Source: Tardiphaga sp. 709 (GTDB taxonomy: Bacteria; Pseudomonadota; Alphaproteobacteria; Rhizobiales; Xanthobacteraceae). From it: 64,000 nucleotides of DNA. Shown piece after piece: positions 35,390 to 43,808 of the stretch; position 1 is the stretch's first letter, and every line of letters starts with the position of its first letter. The notes beneath the pieces are model-generated. The model saw nothing but the letters and a program-made list of their open reading frames with translations, had not been told where the DNA came from and made no database searches. The stretch covers positions 4,338,501 to 4,402,500 of the forward strand of contig NZ_CP135529.1 of assembly GCF_032401055.1 (NCBI RefSeq). Reading direction: 5' to 3'. Both the position numbers and the translations under genes were made by a program.

Positions 35390-36014
35390 ATGAGTGACCA
35401 GACGATGTCGACGGCCCCGGCCATCGGAGCCCGCCGGGTCATCCTGGTGGCGTCCGCCGGGCTGCTGGCCTTCGAGCGGCTGGCTCTGATGGGCCTGATG
35501 TATCTGCTGACGGCGCTGATCCTGGTGAATGTCGTCACCCGCTATTCGCACTTCCCGATCTACTGGATCGATGAGTCGGCGGTGTATTCGGTGGTCTGGC
35601 TGACCTTCATCGGCGCCTCCGCGATGACCCGCCTGCGGCTCGACTTTGCGGTCACCATGATGACCGAACGTCTGTCGGCCAGAAGTCAGCAGATCTTCAA
35701 GATTATCGCCACGAGCACGGTGATCGTGTTCGGTGTCGGCCTGATCGTCACCTGCATGCTCTGGATGGACCCGATCGGCCTTGCGCAAGCAGGCTTCGAC
35801 GCGAAGAAGTTCGCGGGCCAGACCTTCAATTTTCTCTACACCGAGCGCACCCAGACGCTGAACTGGCCGACATGGGTCCTCTATCTGACGCTGCCCATTT
35901 TCGCGGTGTCGATCACCATCCATGGCATTGCAGAATCTGCTCGAGGACCTCGGCCTCGTCGCCAAGGTGCCGCCGAAAGGCTTCCAGCTCTCCGAACTCG
36001 ACGGGGTGAACTGA
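35390..36014 (+). pseudogene. TRAP transporter small permease (DctQ type), frameshifted near the C-terminus
   Basis: The small integral subunit of a TRAP transporter with four hydrophobic helices; marks are YWIDESAVYSVVWLTFIGAS and RLRLDFAVTMM. At 35921 the frame changes: the natural C-terminus QNLLEDLGLVAKVPPKGFQL, ending at TGA 36012-36014, is in the frame one base later. The uninterrupted frame instead runs into arginine-rich shadow sequence and overlaps dctM. One extra base, probably the C before ATG 35922, explains it. Only the last 30 or so residues are affected, so partial function is possible even if the shift is real. Confidence 0.85.
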
Positions 36015-36015
36015 T

Positions 36016-37281
36016 ATGATCACCTTCGCCGCATTCACGGTGATCATGCTGGTCGGCGTGCCGATCGGTCTTTGCCTTTGCCTCGCCGGCTTCGTCTACA
36101 TCATGGCGTCCGGCAATCCGGTGCTGTTCCAGTCCTATCCGCTGCAACTGTTCGGCGGCGTCGACAGCTACGGTCTGATCGCGATCCCGCTGTTTATCCT
36201 GATCGGCGAGATTATGAATGGCGGCGGCATCACCAAGCGCATCGTCGACATGGCGATGGCCTTTGTCGGCTCACTGAAGGGCGGACTGGCTTACGTCAAC
36301 ATTCTCGCCAATATGTTCATCTCCTCCATTCTCGGCTCGGCGACCGCACAGGTCGCGATCATGGCGCAGATCATGGTCCCGGAAATGGAAAAGAAAGGCT
36401 ACGACAAGACCTTCGCTGCCGGTCTCACCGCCTACGGCGGCATGCTCGGCCCGATCATTCCGCCGTCGGTAATGTTCGTGGTCTACAGCGTGCTGGCGCA
36501 GGTGTCGGTCAGCGACATGTTGATCGCGGGCATCATTCCCGGTGTCATCCTCACAGTGATGTTCTGTGTCGTCATCGCGCTGATGGGCTACGTCTACAAC
36601 TATCCGCGTGCGGACTATCAGACGCCGAAACAGCGTGTGATGACCATCCTGCGCACCTCGCCGACACTTTTGATTCCCATCGTCATCGTCGGCTCCATCC
36701 TTGGCGGCCTTGCGAATGCGACAGAATCGGCTGCGGTCGGCGCAGTCGCTGCTGCTGTTGTTGGCAAATACTGGACCAAGGAATTCGAGTGGTCGCAGCT
36801 ACCGCAGATGATGCTGCGCTCCGGTATCTATTCGGCGATCGTGCTGTTTCTTGTGGCCGCGGCCGCCGTGTTTTCCTGGGTCTTGATCTTCGGCAAGGTG
36901 CCGCAGGAGACCGCCGCCTGGATCCAGACTGTTGCCAAGGATCCGATCAGCTTCATGCTGATCTGCAATGTCATCCTGCTGGTCATCGGCACGGTGATCG
37001 ACGGCGTGCCCGGCCTGATCATGACCGTGCCGATCCTGCTGCCGGTGGCGACCGAGATCTACCACATCGACCCGCGTCACTTCGGCGTGGTCGTCGTGAT
37101 CAATCTCGTGCTCGGATTGCTGTCGCCGCCGGTCGGACTCTGTTTCTTCGTCGCCGCCGCCGTCACAGGCGCCAAGCCCGGCAAGATGTTCATGGTGACG
37201 CTGCCGTTCTTCTTCATCTCCTGCATCCTGTTGGTGCTGCTCTCCCTCTATCCGTATCTGTCTCTCGCCCTCATCAAGTAA
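36016..37281 (+). CDS. TRAP transporter large permease (DctM type)
   Basis: The 421-residue large membrane subunit that catalyses sodium-driven uptake. It has 12 or so helices and family marks such as GGVDSYGLIAIPLFILIGEI, SSILGSATAQVAIMAQIMVP and YGGMLGPIIPPSVMFVVYSV (the conserved G-P-x-I-P-P-S). The C-terminal half repeats the pattern in VINLVLGLLSPPVGLCFFVA. The start is 1 base after the true dctQ stop. Uptake depends on the binding protein two genes on. Confidence 0.95.
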   Translation: MITFAAFTVIMLVGVPIGLCLCLAGFVYIMASGNPVLFQSYPLQLFGGVDSYGLIAIPLFILIGEIMNGGGITKRIVDMAMAFVGSLKGGLAYVNILANMFISSILGSATAQVAIMAQIMVPEMEKKGYDKTFAAGLTAYGGMLGPIIPPSVMFVVYSVLAQVSVSDMLIAGIIPGVILTVMFCVVIALMGYVYNYPRADYQTPKQRVMTILRTSPTLLIPIVIVGSILGGLANATESAAVGAVAAAVVGKYWTKEFEWSQLPQMMLRSGIYSAIVLFLVAAAAVFSWVLIFGKVPQETAAWIQTVAKDPISFMLICNVILLVIGTVIDGVPGLIMTVPILLPVATEIYHIDPRHFGVVVVINLVLGLLSPPVGLCFFVAAAVTGAKPGKMFMVTLPFFFISCILLVLLSLYPYLSLALIK

Positions 37282-37309
37282 GCCCCATACCCATCAAGGA
37301 GCCTCTGTC

Positions 37310-38293
37310 ATGACCATCTCACGTCGTCGCTTCCTCGCCGCATCGGCAGCTGCTTCGGTGTTTGCGCCGTCGCTCGCATTGGCGCAGGCCAAGGAGCTGC
37401 GTCTCGGCCTGATCACGCCGAACGGCCATTCCTGGAACAAGGCTGCGCTGAAGCTCGCCGATCAACTCAAGGAAGAGACCAAGGGCCGTCTCACCATGAC
37501 GGTGTTTCACTCCGGCCAGCTCGGCAACGAAGCAGCGATGATGCAGCAGTTGCAGACCGGCGCGCTCGATATGGGCTTTATTCAGGCTGCCGAACTCGGT
37601 TCGCGCGTGCCGCATATCGCGGCGATCAACGCGCCCTATATCGTGCGCTCCACGCCAGCCGTGGCGAAATTCGTGCGTCATCCGGCGGCAGTCAAACTGT
37701 TCGACGTGCTTCCTGCGGAAACCGGCACCATCGGCCTCGGCTGGGGCATCACCGGCATGCGCGCGGTTTTCGCGGTCAGGGATCTCAACACGCTCGCTGA
37801 CATCAAGGGCATGAAGCTGCGTATCAATCCGACGCCGGTCTATCGCGACTTCTACTCATCGCTCGGCGCCGCACCGACGCCGATTCCGACGCCGCAGGTG
37901 TTCGACGCCATGTCGAACGGCCAGGTCGATGGTCTTGAAGCCGATCTGGAATTCTCCTGGAACCAGCGCTTCGACAAGGTGTCGAAGTCGATCCTGCAGA
38001 TGAATGCCGTCTTCATGCCGATGGCCGCGGTCGTGTCCGGCCGCGTCTGGCAGTCGCTGCCCGCCGCCGACAAGGAGCTGATCACCAAGGCGGTGAAGTC
38101 GACGCTTGATGCGCAGATCGACGAATTGGCTGCTGGCGAGCCGGCACTGATCGAGAATTTCAAGGGCACGTCGGTGCCGGTGCGTCAGGTGGCCGTCAAG
38201 GATACCGAAGCCGTCATCGCCGAATTCGACAAGATCTGGCTGCCCAAAGCGCCTGTGCTCGCCGAGCTGCGCAAGGTCGGCGCGACGATCTGA
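37310..38293 (+). CDS. TRAP transporter substrate-binding protein (DctP type, Tat signal)
   Basis: A 327-residue periplasmic solute-binding protein. The N-terminus TISRRRFLAASAAASVFAP carries a twin-arginine motif (S-R-R-R-F-L), so it may be exported folded via Tat. The family region LRINPTPVYRDFYSSLGAAP and the helix QVDGLEADLEFSWNQRF are DctP-like, including the carboxylate-binding arginine. The ligand is probably an organic acid. An AAGGAG site precedes ATG 37310. It follows dctM in the order Q-M-P. Confidence 0.92.
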   Translation: MTISRRRFLAASAAASVFAPSLALAQAKELRLGLITPNGHSWNKAALKLADQLKEETKGRLTMTVFHSGQLGNEAAMMQQLQTGALDMGFIQAAELGSRVPHIAAINAPYIVRSTPAVAKFVRHPAAVKLFDVLPAETGTIGLGWGITGMRAVFAVRDLNTLADIKGMKLRINPTPVYRDFYSSLGAAPTPIPTPQVFDAMSNGQVDGLEADLEFSWNQRFDKVSKSILQMNAVFMPMAAVVSGRVWQSLPAADKELITKAVKSTLDAQIDELAAGEPALIENFKGTSVPVRQVAVKDTEAVIAEFDKIWLPKAPVLAELRKVGATI

Positions 38294-38363
38294 TCCTCAA
38301 TTCCACCCCATCGTCCTCATCAACCGGCGCGCTATGCGCGCCGGCATCACACGGAGTTTTGCC

Positions 38364-39290
38364 ATGAGTCCCCGTATTTCCTGGGAAGGTGTCTTCCCCG
38401 CAGTCACTACCCAATTCCATGACGATCTGTCGCTCGACATCGACGCCACCGCGAAGGTCATGGACGGCCTGATCCGCGACGGTGTGTCCGGCCTGATCAT
38501 CTGCGGCTCCGTCGGCGAGAACACCTCGCTGGAGCGCAAGGAAAAGATCGCGATCATGGAAGCGGCCGAGTCGGTCGCGAAGGGCCGCGTGCCCGTGCTC
38601 TGCGGTATCGCCGAATTCACCACGGCCTTTGCCGTGGATACCGCGAAGGAAGCCGCACGCGTCGGGATCGATGGCATCATGGTGATGCCCGCTTTGGTCT
38701 ATTCGTCCAAGCCGCACGAGACTGCCGCGCACTTTCGTTCGGTCGCCACCGCCACCGATCTGCCGGTGATGCTCTACAACAACCCGCCGATCTACAAGAA
38801 CGATGTCACCCCCGACATTCTCGCTACGCTGGCCGATGTCGACACGGTCGTCTGCTTCAAGGATTCGTCAGGCGATACACGCCGCTTCATCGACACGCGC
38901 AATATGGTCGGCGACCGCTTCGTGTTGTTCGCCGGCCTCGACGACGTGATCGTTGAGAGCGTGGCGATGGGCGCCGTCGGCTGGGTGTCCGGCATGTCCA
39001 ATGCGTTCCCGCGCGAGGGCGAGACGCTGTTCCGTCTGGCCAAGGCCGGACGACTCCAAGAGGCGATGGCGATCTATGAGTGGTTCATGCCGCTGCTGCA
39101 TCTCGATGCGCGCCCGGATCTCGTCCAGTGCATCAAGCTGTGCGAAAACATCATGGGCCGCGGTACCGCACTGACCCGGCCACCACGTCTGGCGCTGCTG
39201 CCGCATGAAAAAGCGGAAGTGGAGGGAATCATGACCAAGGCGCTGCGTCACCGTCCGATGCTGCCGGATGTCGGCCTCAAGGCAGCTTAA
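38364..39290 (+). CDS. Dihydrodipicolinate synthase-family lyase/aldolase
   Basis: A 308-residue TIM-barrel class I aldolase-family enzyme. Seen: the start of the barrel SWEGVFPAVTTQF, substrate loop GLIICGSVGENTSLERKEK, the catalytic tyrosine in VMLYNNPPIYK and the Schiff-base lysine in VVCFKDSSGD. It is not an obvious lysine-synthesis DapA. Its place in a TRAP/GntR operon favours cleavage of a 2-oxo acid from the imported compound. ATG 38364 follows GGAG; the frame extends 10 codons upstream. A terminator hairpin follows. Confidence 0.9.
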   Translation: MSPRISWEGVFPAVTTQFHDDLSLDIDATAKVMDGLIRDGVSGLIICGSVGENTSLERKEKIAIMEAAESVAKGRVPVLCGIAEFTTAFAVDTAKEAARVGIDGIMVMPALVYSSKPHETAAHFRSVATATDLPVMLYNNPPIYKNDVTPDILATLADVDTVVCFKDSSGDTRRFIDTRNMVGDRFVLFAGLDDVIVESVAMGAVGWVSGMSNAFPREGETLFRLAKAGRLQEAMAIYEWFMPLLHLDARPDLVQCIKLCENIMGRGTALTRPPRLALLPHEKAEVEGIMTKALRHRPMLPDVGLKAA

Positions 39291-39313
39291 CGACTCGTCG
39301 CTATCTGAAATTT

Positions 39314-39341
39314 ATCGGCGCGTCAGTCGTGGCGCGCCGAT
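39314..39341 (+). terminator. Hairpin after the TRAP/DHDPS operon
   Basis: ATCGGCGCG and CGCGCCGAT form a perfect 9-bp stem around a 10-base loop, 24 bases past the last stop codon, followed by GTCTTAT. A reasonable intrinsic terminator for an alphaproteobacterium. Confidence 0.65.
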
Positions 39342-39368
39342 GTCTTATGTAGCGATGCCTTCGCACAG

Positions 39369-39518
39369 CTAGACATCTTCGTCGTCGCGATCGCGTTTCG
39401 GTGTGGCGATATCGCCGTCTTCCTCGTCGTCGTCAGGCCGCGGCGGCGCGGGGACGGGTTTTTGCTTGTCGTCCTTGGCCGGTTTGTCGTCGCGGGCTCC
39501 GCCCACTCGTCCGCTCAT
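39369..39518 (-). CDS. Very small acidic proline-rich protein
   Basis: A 49-residue product, MSGRVGGARDDKPAKDDKQK then a proline stretch and an Asp/Glu/Arg-rich tail. Start 39518 (or the adjacent ATG 39521) has GGGGAA close upstream; the frame extends to 39614 but without support. It is low-complexity, probably disordered and soluble. I do not recognise a family. It faces the preceding operon's terminator. Confidence 0.45.
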   Translation of the reverse strand: MSGRVGGARDDKPAKDDKQKPVPAPPRPDDDEEDGDIATPKRDRDDEDV

Positions 39519-39680
39519 CATTTTCCCCGCCGGATTGCTTGTGTTGACCTCATTCTGACCGTGATTGAAGCAGATATTGCCGTAATCCCGCAATTGCCCT
39601 GTGTTTTTCCGCATGACCGTGTAAACGGGGGCAGATCCTGCCCGCTTTGAAATCGGGCGAGATCTTGTTCTGGAGTGACG

Positions 39681-39929
39681 ATGAAAAAACCGAAGTTAGA
39701 GCTCGAAGAACCGCAGGCGCGCAAATTCGTTCGCGCCGACAGGGCGCCGACCGAAGGTTATTCACTGGTGGTGGATGGCCATTTCAAATCCCATCACGAT
39801 ACGGTCGAAGCCGCGGAAGAAGCCGGCATGAAGCTGAAGAACCAGTTTCAGATGCTTCAGATCCAGGTCTACGATTCTGCGACCAAGACCCGTACCATGA
39901 TCGAATGGCCTGCGCCGAGCGCGGCCTGA
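39681..39929 (+). CDS. Small conserved-looking hypothetical protein
   Basis: An 82-residue protein starting MKKPKLELEEPQARKFVRAD, with YSLVVDGHFKSHHDTVEAAE, a helix and then a strand-rich end. The composition is balanced and typical of a folded alpha/beta protein. ATG 39681 follows GGAGTGACG; ATG 39675 is also in frame. The function is unknown. It stands alone between two small genes read on the opposite strand. Confidence 0.6.
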   Translation: MKKPKLELEEPQARKFVRADRAPTEGYSLVVDGHFKSHHDTVEAAEEAGMKLKNQFQMLQIQVYDSATKTRTMIEWPAPSAA

Positions 39930-39966
39930 GATAGATCAGACCCTGCGAAAGCAGGTCCTGCGATAG

Positions 39967-40221
39967 TCAGGTCCTGCGGCCGCCGCTGCGCTGATCGGCG
40001 AGCCACGCTGCCAGGGCCTGTGCTTTTTCCGTCGATTTGCTTGACGATGTCTTGCTCGAAGACGTCTTGCCCGATTTCGTTGCGGTCTTCTTCTTGGCCG
40101 GCGCGGGGGGCGATACCGCTTCGCGGGCAAGGCGCATGGCCTTCAGTCGGGCCATGTTGTCGAGTACCGCTTTGGCCGCGGCGTCGCGTTCGGATTTCGT
40201 CGCTTTGTCGTCAGTTGGCAT
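39967..40221 (-). CDS. Small lysine/serine-rich protein, unknown function
   Basis: An 84-residue basic protein. The N-terminal 40 residues are a charged helix (ERDAAAKAVLDNMARLKAMR), followed by a low-complexity K/S/T linker (KKKTATKSGKTSSSKTSSSK) and QALAAWLADQRSGGRR. The linker resembles the tails of DNA-binding or envelope-linked alphaproteobacterial proteins. Its start overlaps the stop of the preceding gene by one base, so both are co-translated. Confidence 0.6.
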   Translation of the reverse strand: MPTDDKATKSERDAAAKAVLDNMARLKAMRLAREAVSPPAPAKKKTATKSGKTSSSKTSSSKSTEKAQALAAWLADQRSGGRRT

Positions 40222-40460
40222 CAGCTCGTTTTCTTTTTTCTGGTAGCTTTCGGTTTGGGTTCGGGCGGGTTGGCCAGTTCTTCGGCTTCCCTGGCAAGGC
40301 GAAGCGCGCGCAGTTCCTCGGTCCGCTTGCGGATAGCGACATCGGCGGCCGCAATGTCGGCCATCGCCTTCACGCCTTCAGCTTCCTGCGCCGCCTTGCG
40401 GGCGAGCCGGATTTCCTTCAGTTCTGCGGGTGTCTTCTGTTCCTGTTCGGTGTCCATCAA
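40221..40460 (-). CDS. Small charged helical protein, unknown function
   Basis: A 79-residue protein predicted to be almost entirely helical (EIRLARKAAQEAEGVKAMAD, KRTEELRALRLAREAEELAN), with a lysine-rich C-terminus. The L-x-x-x-R-L-A-R-E-A motif also appears in the downstream partner (KAMRLAREA), so the two may be related halves of one small duplicated module. The start is ATG 40460 (a second ATG follows). Confidence 0.6.
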   Translation of the reverse strand: MMDTEQEQKTPAELKEIRLARKAAQEAEGVKAMADIAAADVAIRKRTEELRALRLAREAEELANPPEPKPKATRKKKTS

Positions 40461-40676
40461 CGCCTCGGGTTAGGCCGCGCGATCGGCGCGCAGCGAACTC
40501 TGTGTCATTCTTATCACGTAGATATAGGAAGCGGCACCCCTGCTGCCACCTAACTGGCCGCTGCAGTTAATCGCTTTGTGCCGGAAATGCGGCGAATTCG
40601 ACGCGAATGAGGCCAGGTTGCGTCCGTCAGGCCTTCCTGAGACAATCCGGTGGTAATCCGGACTGCAAGAATCTCC
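40461..40676 (+). promoter_or_regulatory. Leader of the nickel/cobalt permease gene, weakly cobalamin-riboswitch-like
   Basis: A 216-base leader. Several short blocks occur in the order seen in cobalamin riboswitches: ATAGGAAGCGGCAC (40524 on), CTGCCACCTAACTG (40541 on), CCGGAAATGCGGCG and ACGCGAATGAGGCCAGG. Each differs from the usual consensus, notably in the normally strict CCCGCAACTG box. A hairpin CCGG-N7-CCGG sits just before the start codon. Nickel/cobalt permeases in related bacteria can be cobalamin-controlled, so a divergent or decayed switch is possible, but the match is weak. Confidence 0.25.
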
Positions 40677-41732
40677 ATGATCCGCACACTATTCAACGAT
40701 GGCGCCGACAACCTGCGCGGCCGCATCATCGCTATCTACGCCATTCTGATCCCGGCCAATGTGCTGGCCTGGATATGGGCCCTGATCGCCTTCCGCGACC
40801 AGCCGGTTCTGCTGGGCACCGCGCTGCTCGCCTACACCTTCGGCCTGCGCCACGCCGTTGACGCCGACCACATTGCGGCCATCGACAATGTGACGCGCAA
40901 GCTCATGCAGTCCGGCAAGCGGCCGCTGTCGGTGGGCCTGTTCTTCTCGCTCGGCCATTCCACCGTAGTGGTCGTGGCATCCGTCTTCGTGGCGCTGGCA
41001 GTGTCGGCGCTGCAGGACAAATTTGCGAACTTCAAGGAAATTGGTGGCCTTATCGGCACCAGCGTTTCGGCCTTCTTCCTGCTGATCGTGGCAGTGGCCA
41101 ATATCTTCATTCTCGTATCGGTGTATCGGCTGTTCAAGGCGGTGAAGCGCGGTGAGCGTTTCATCGATGAAGATCTCAATGTTTTGCTTTCGCAGCGCGG
41201 CGTCATCGGCCGCATGCTGCGTTCGGTCTTCGCGGTGATCTCGAAGAGCTGGCACATGTATCCGCTCGGCATCCTGTTCGGCCTCGGCTTCGACACCGCG
41301 ACTGAAATCGCGCTTCTGGGTATCTCCGCCTCGCAAAGCGCCGATGGCATGTCGATGTGGTCGATTCTCGTGTTTCCCGCACTGTTCACGGCGGGAATGT
41401 CGCTGGTCGATGCGACGGACTCGGTGCTGATGGTGCGTGCCTATGGCTGGGCTTTCGTGAAGCCGATCCGCAAGCTGTATTACAACATGATCATCACGCT
41501 GGTGTCGGTGATCGTGGCGCTGGTGATCGGCGGTGTCGAGGCGCTGGGTCTGATCGGCCGCAAGCTCGACCTGTCGGGCAGCTTCTGGGACGGCATCGAG
41601 GCGCTGAACGAGAATTTCGGCGCGCTCGGCTATCTCATCATCGCGATTTTCATCCTGAGCTGGATGATCTCGGTGATCGTCTATCGCGTCAAAGGCTATG
41701 ACGACATCGAGGTACGGGTTCACGAGGCCTGA
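40677..41732 (+). CDS. Nickel/cobalt permease (NiCoT, HoxN/HupN/NixA family)
   Basis: A 351-residue, eight-helix transporter. The family signature is GLRHAVDADHIAAIDNVTRK in helix II (H-A-x-D-A-D-H-I), essential for metal selectivity. Further marks are FFSLGHSTVVV and LGFDTATEIALLG. It imports Ni2+ and/or Co2+ for metalloenzymes such as urease, hydrogenase or for cobalamin; which one is not decidable here. I chose ATG 40677; an in-frame GTG lies nine codons earlier. No neighbouring metalloenzyme genes. Confidence 0.94.
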   Translation: MIRTLFNDGADNLRGRIIAIYAILIPANVLAWIWALIAFRDQPVLLGTALLAYTFGLRHAVDADHIAAIDNVTRKLMQSGKRPLSVGLFFSLGHSTVVVVASVFVALAVSALQDKFANFKEIGGLIGTSVSAFFLLIVAVANIFILVSVYRLFKAVKRGERFIDEDLNVLLSQRGVIGRMLRSVFAVISKSWHMYPLGILFGLGFDTATEIALLGISASQSADGMSMWSILVFPALFTAGMSLVDATDSVLMVRAYGWAFVKPIRKLYYNMIITLVSVIVALVIGGVEALGLIGRKLDLSGSFWDGIEALNENFGALGYLIIAIFILSWMISVIVYRVKGYDDIEVRVHEA

Positions 41733-41742
41733 TGCGGCGTCG

Positions 41743-42573
41743 CTATTTGGGCGTCATCTTTTCCAGCGCTGCGCGCTTCCACAGATCCCAGGCCCGGCCA
41801 TGGATCTGGTCGATCACAGCCAGCGTTTTCTGGCTTTCCTCGCCCAGCAGATAGCTCACGGATCCGCCAAGCGCGAGCGCCTGCGACTGCAGCTGCGCAT
41901 TGACGTTGCTGTAATGGGCGCGAAACACTGCCATCGGAATCGTGCCCGCCACGACGACGCTGCCATGGCCCCGCATCAGCGCGACACTGCGGTCGCCGAG
42001 CGTACTGGCCAGCGCCTTGCCCAACTGCGCGTTGCTGACCAGCATGTTGCTCATGCCGGCGCTGTCTCGAATCTCGAACACCGGCACGTCGGGAAACAGG
42101 AAGGCGCCGAGGTGGAACACCGGCCGCAGCGGCGTGCTGCTGACGCTGAAGGGGATGATCCCGGGCGAATGCGTATGGACGACAGCTTTGACGTCGGGCC
42201 GGGCCTTGTAGATTTCGCTGTGGATGAAGCGTTCGAGAAAGCTGGCGCGTCCCTTCGCATCGACGGGATTGGAGTCGAGGTCGTATTCCATGATGTCGTC
42301 GGCGGTGACCAGGGCCGGAGCCACGGAGCGCCCCATCAGGTAGCGATTGGGATCGGTCGGGTGGCGCATGCTGACATGGCCGAAGCCATCGATCACATTG
42401 AGGTCGGTGAGGACGCGGTTCGCCACCACGAGGTCTTGCATCAACGCTGGATCGACGGGGCCGGCAGATGTTGGTGCTGGGGGCTGTGCTGCGGTTTGTG
42501 CGGAGGCCGGTTGCAGGGAGAGTGCGAACACCATTGCCAGCAGCATTGGCGCAGCCGATCGTGTCGACGCCAT
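41743..42573 (-). CDS. Class II aldolase/adducin-family protein with signal peptide
   Basis: A 276-residue protein with an unusual export signal (APMLLAMVFALSLQPASAQ) ahead of a class II aldolase fold. The zinc site histidines appear in VVHTHSPG and ALMRGHGSVVV, with MRHPTDPNRYLMG for the substrate loop. Most family members are cytoplasmic, so a periplasmic location is odd; the cleavage site looks good (A-S-A-Q). The function is unknown. It lies 49 bases after the persulfide dioxygenase-rhodanese gene on the same strand. Confidence 0.87.
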   Translation of the reverse strand: MASTRSAAPMLLAMVFALSLQPASAQTAAQPPAPTSAGPVDPALMQDLVVANRVLTDLNVIDGFGHVSMRHPTDPNRYLMGRSVAPALVTADDIMEYDLDSNPVDAKGRASFLERFIHSEIYKARPDVKAVVHTHSPGIIPFSVSSTPLRPVFHLGAFLFPDVPVFEIRDSAGMSNMLVSNAQLGKALASTLGDRSVALMRGHGSVVVAGTIPMAVFRAHYSNVNAQLQSQALALGGSVSYLLGEESQKTLAVIDQIHGRAWDLWKRAALEKMTPK

Positions 42574-42622
42574 TGTAGTCTCCCCCTGTCGAGTGGCGGG
42601 TTGGTCCGCCTTGCTCGCTATA

Positions 42623-43663
42623 TCATGCAGCCAGCACCGGGCCGCCAGCTTTCTTCCACGCATCGATGCCGCCGTCCAGATGCGCGGCATTGTCGATCCC
42701 CGCATCCTTCGCGGCAGTGACCGCCATGGCCGAGCGTTCCCCAAAGGCACAGAAGAACACGATGCGGCGCTTGGTGGCAGTGGCGACCTCGCGCAGCATG
42801 CCGCCGGGCTTGAGGCTGTCCGATATCGACGGGTAGGGCGCATGCAGCGCACCGGCGAGCACGCCGTGCTTGGCGCGTTCGCCGCTCTCGCGCAGGTCAA
42901 CCAGCAGGATGGCGGGATCGCCGAGATGGGCAATGGCCTCCCGCGGAGACAGCGCCAGGCCTTGCTTCTTCAGCGCGTCCGGCTTCAGTCCGACCTTCAT
43001 ATTGGCCGGGATCACCACATCCATCAGTTTCGGGTTCGGCAGGTTGAGCTTGCCCATTAGCTCGATGTAGTCCTCCACGGACTTCACCTGCAGCCGCGGA
43101 TTGTAGCGCTTCTCTTCGCCGATGGTGCTGACGGTGTCGCCCTTGTAGTCGTGCGCAGGGAATACCATCGTCTCGTCGGGCAGCTTGAGCAGGCGGTTGA
43201 ACAGTGAATCATACTGCGCCCGCGCGCTGCCGTTCTGGAAATCCGTGCGGCCGGTGCCGCGGATCAGCAGCGTGTCGCCGGTGAAGACGCGGTCGCCCAT
43301 TAGATAGCTGTAGGAGTCATCGGTGTGGCCGGGCGTATACATCACGTCGAGCTCGATGCCCTCGATCGTCACCTTGTCGCCGTCGCTGACACGCATGGCG
43401 ACGACGTCCGCCTTGCTCTGATCGCCCATGATGGTGACGCAATGGGTGCGATCGCGCAGTTCGGCGAGGCCGGTGACGTGGTCCGCATGGAGATGCGTAT
43501 CGACCGCCTTCACAAGCTTCAGGTCGAGCTCGCGCAGCAACTGGCAATAGCGATCGACCTTTTCCAGAACAGGATCGAGGATCAGCGCCTCGCCGCCGTG
43601 GCGGCTGGCAAGCAGGTAGCTATATGTGCCGGACACACTGTCGAACAACTGACGGAAGATCAT
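42623..43663 (-). CDS. Persulfide dioxygenase-like MBL hydrolase fused to rhodanese
   Basis: A 346-residue two-domain protein. Residues 1-230 are a metallo-beta-lactamase fold with AVDTHLHADHVTG (H-x-H-x-D-H), TPGHTDDSYSY and FPAHDYKG, the single-iron ETHE1 pattern. Residues 240-346 are a rhodanese domain with the active cysteine in FFCAFGERSAM (C-x3-G-x-R). Fused forms couple persulfide oxidation to sulfur transfer in hydrogen sulfide detoxification. It is divergent from the methyltransferase gene at 43809. Confidence 0.92.
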   Translation of the reverse strand: MIFRQLFDSVSGTYSYLLASRHGGEALILDPVLEKVDRYCQLLRELDLKLVKAVDTHLHADHVTGLAELRDRTHCVTIMGDQSKADVVAMRVSDGDKVTIEGIELDVMYTPGHTDDSYSYLMGDRVFTGDTLLIRGTGRTDFQNGSARAQYDSLFNRLLKLPDETMVFPAHDYKGDTVSTIGEEKRYNPRLQVKSVEDYIELMGKLNLPNPKLMDVVIPANMKVGLKPDALKKQGLALSPREAIAHLGDPAILLVDLRESGERAKHGVLAGALHAPYPSISDSLKPGGMLREVATATKRRIVFFCAFGERSAMAVTAAKDAGIDNAAHLDGGIDAWKKAGGPVLAA

Positions 43664-43808
43664 GGGCGCACCGATTCTGCGTGGTCGATCCTTCTTCAGA
43701 TCTGGTATTCGTCAGAATATTAACCCATTTGGCGGCGTTTGGACGACCTCTTTCTTCTCTTGTTCGTGAACGCAACTTCGGGATACTGCCCGCAGCAGTG
43801 AGGGCCTG

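Noticed and set aside
40689-41723. 344-codon minus-strand frame
   Set aside because: Antisense to the nickel/cobalt permease; no family features.
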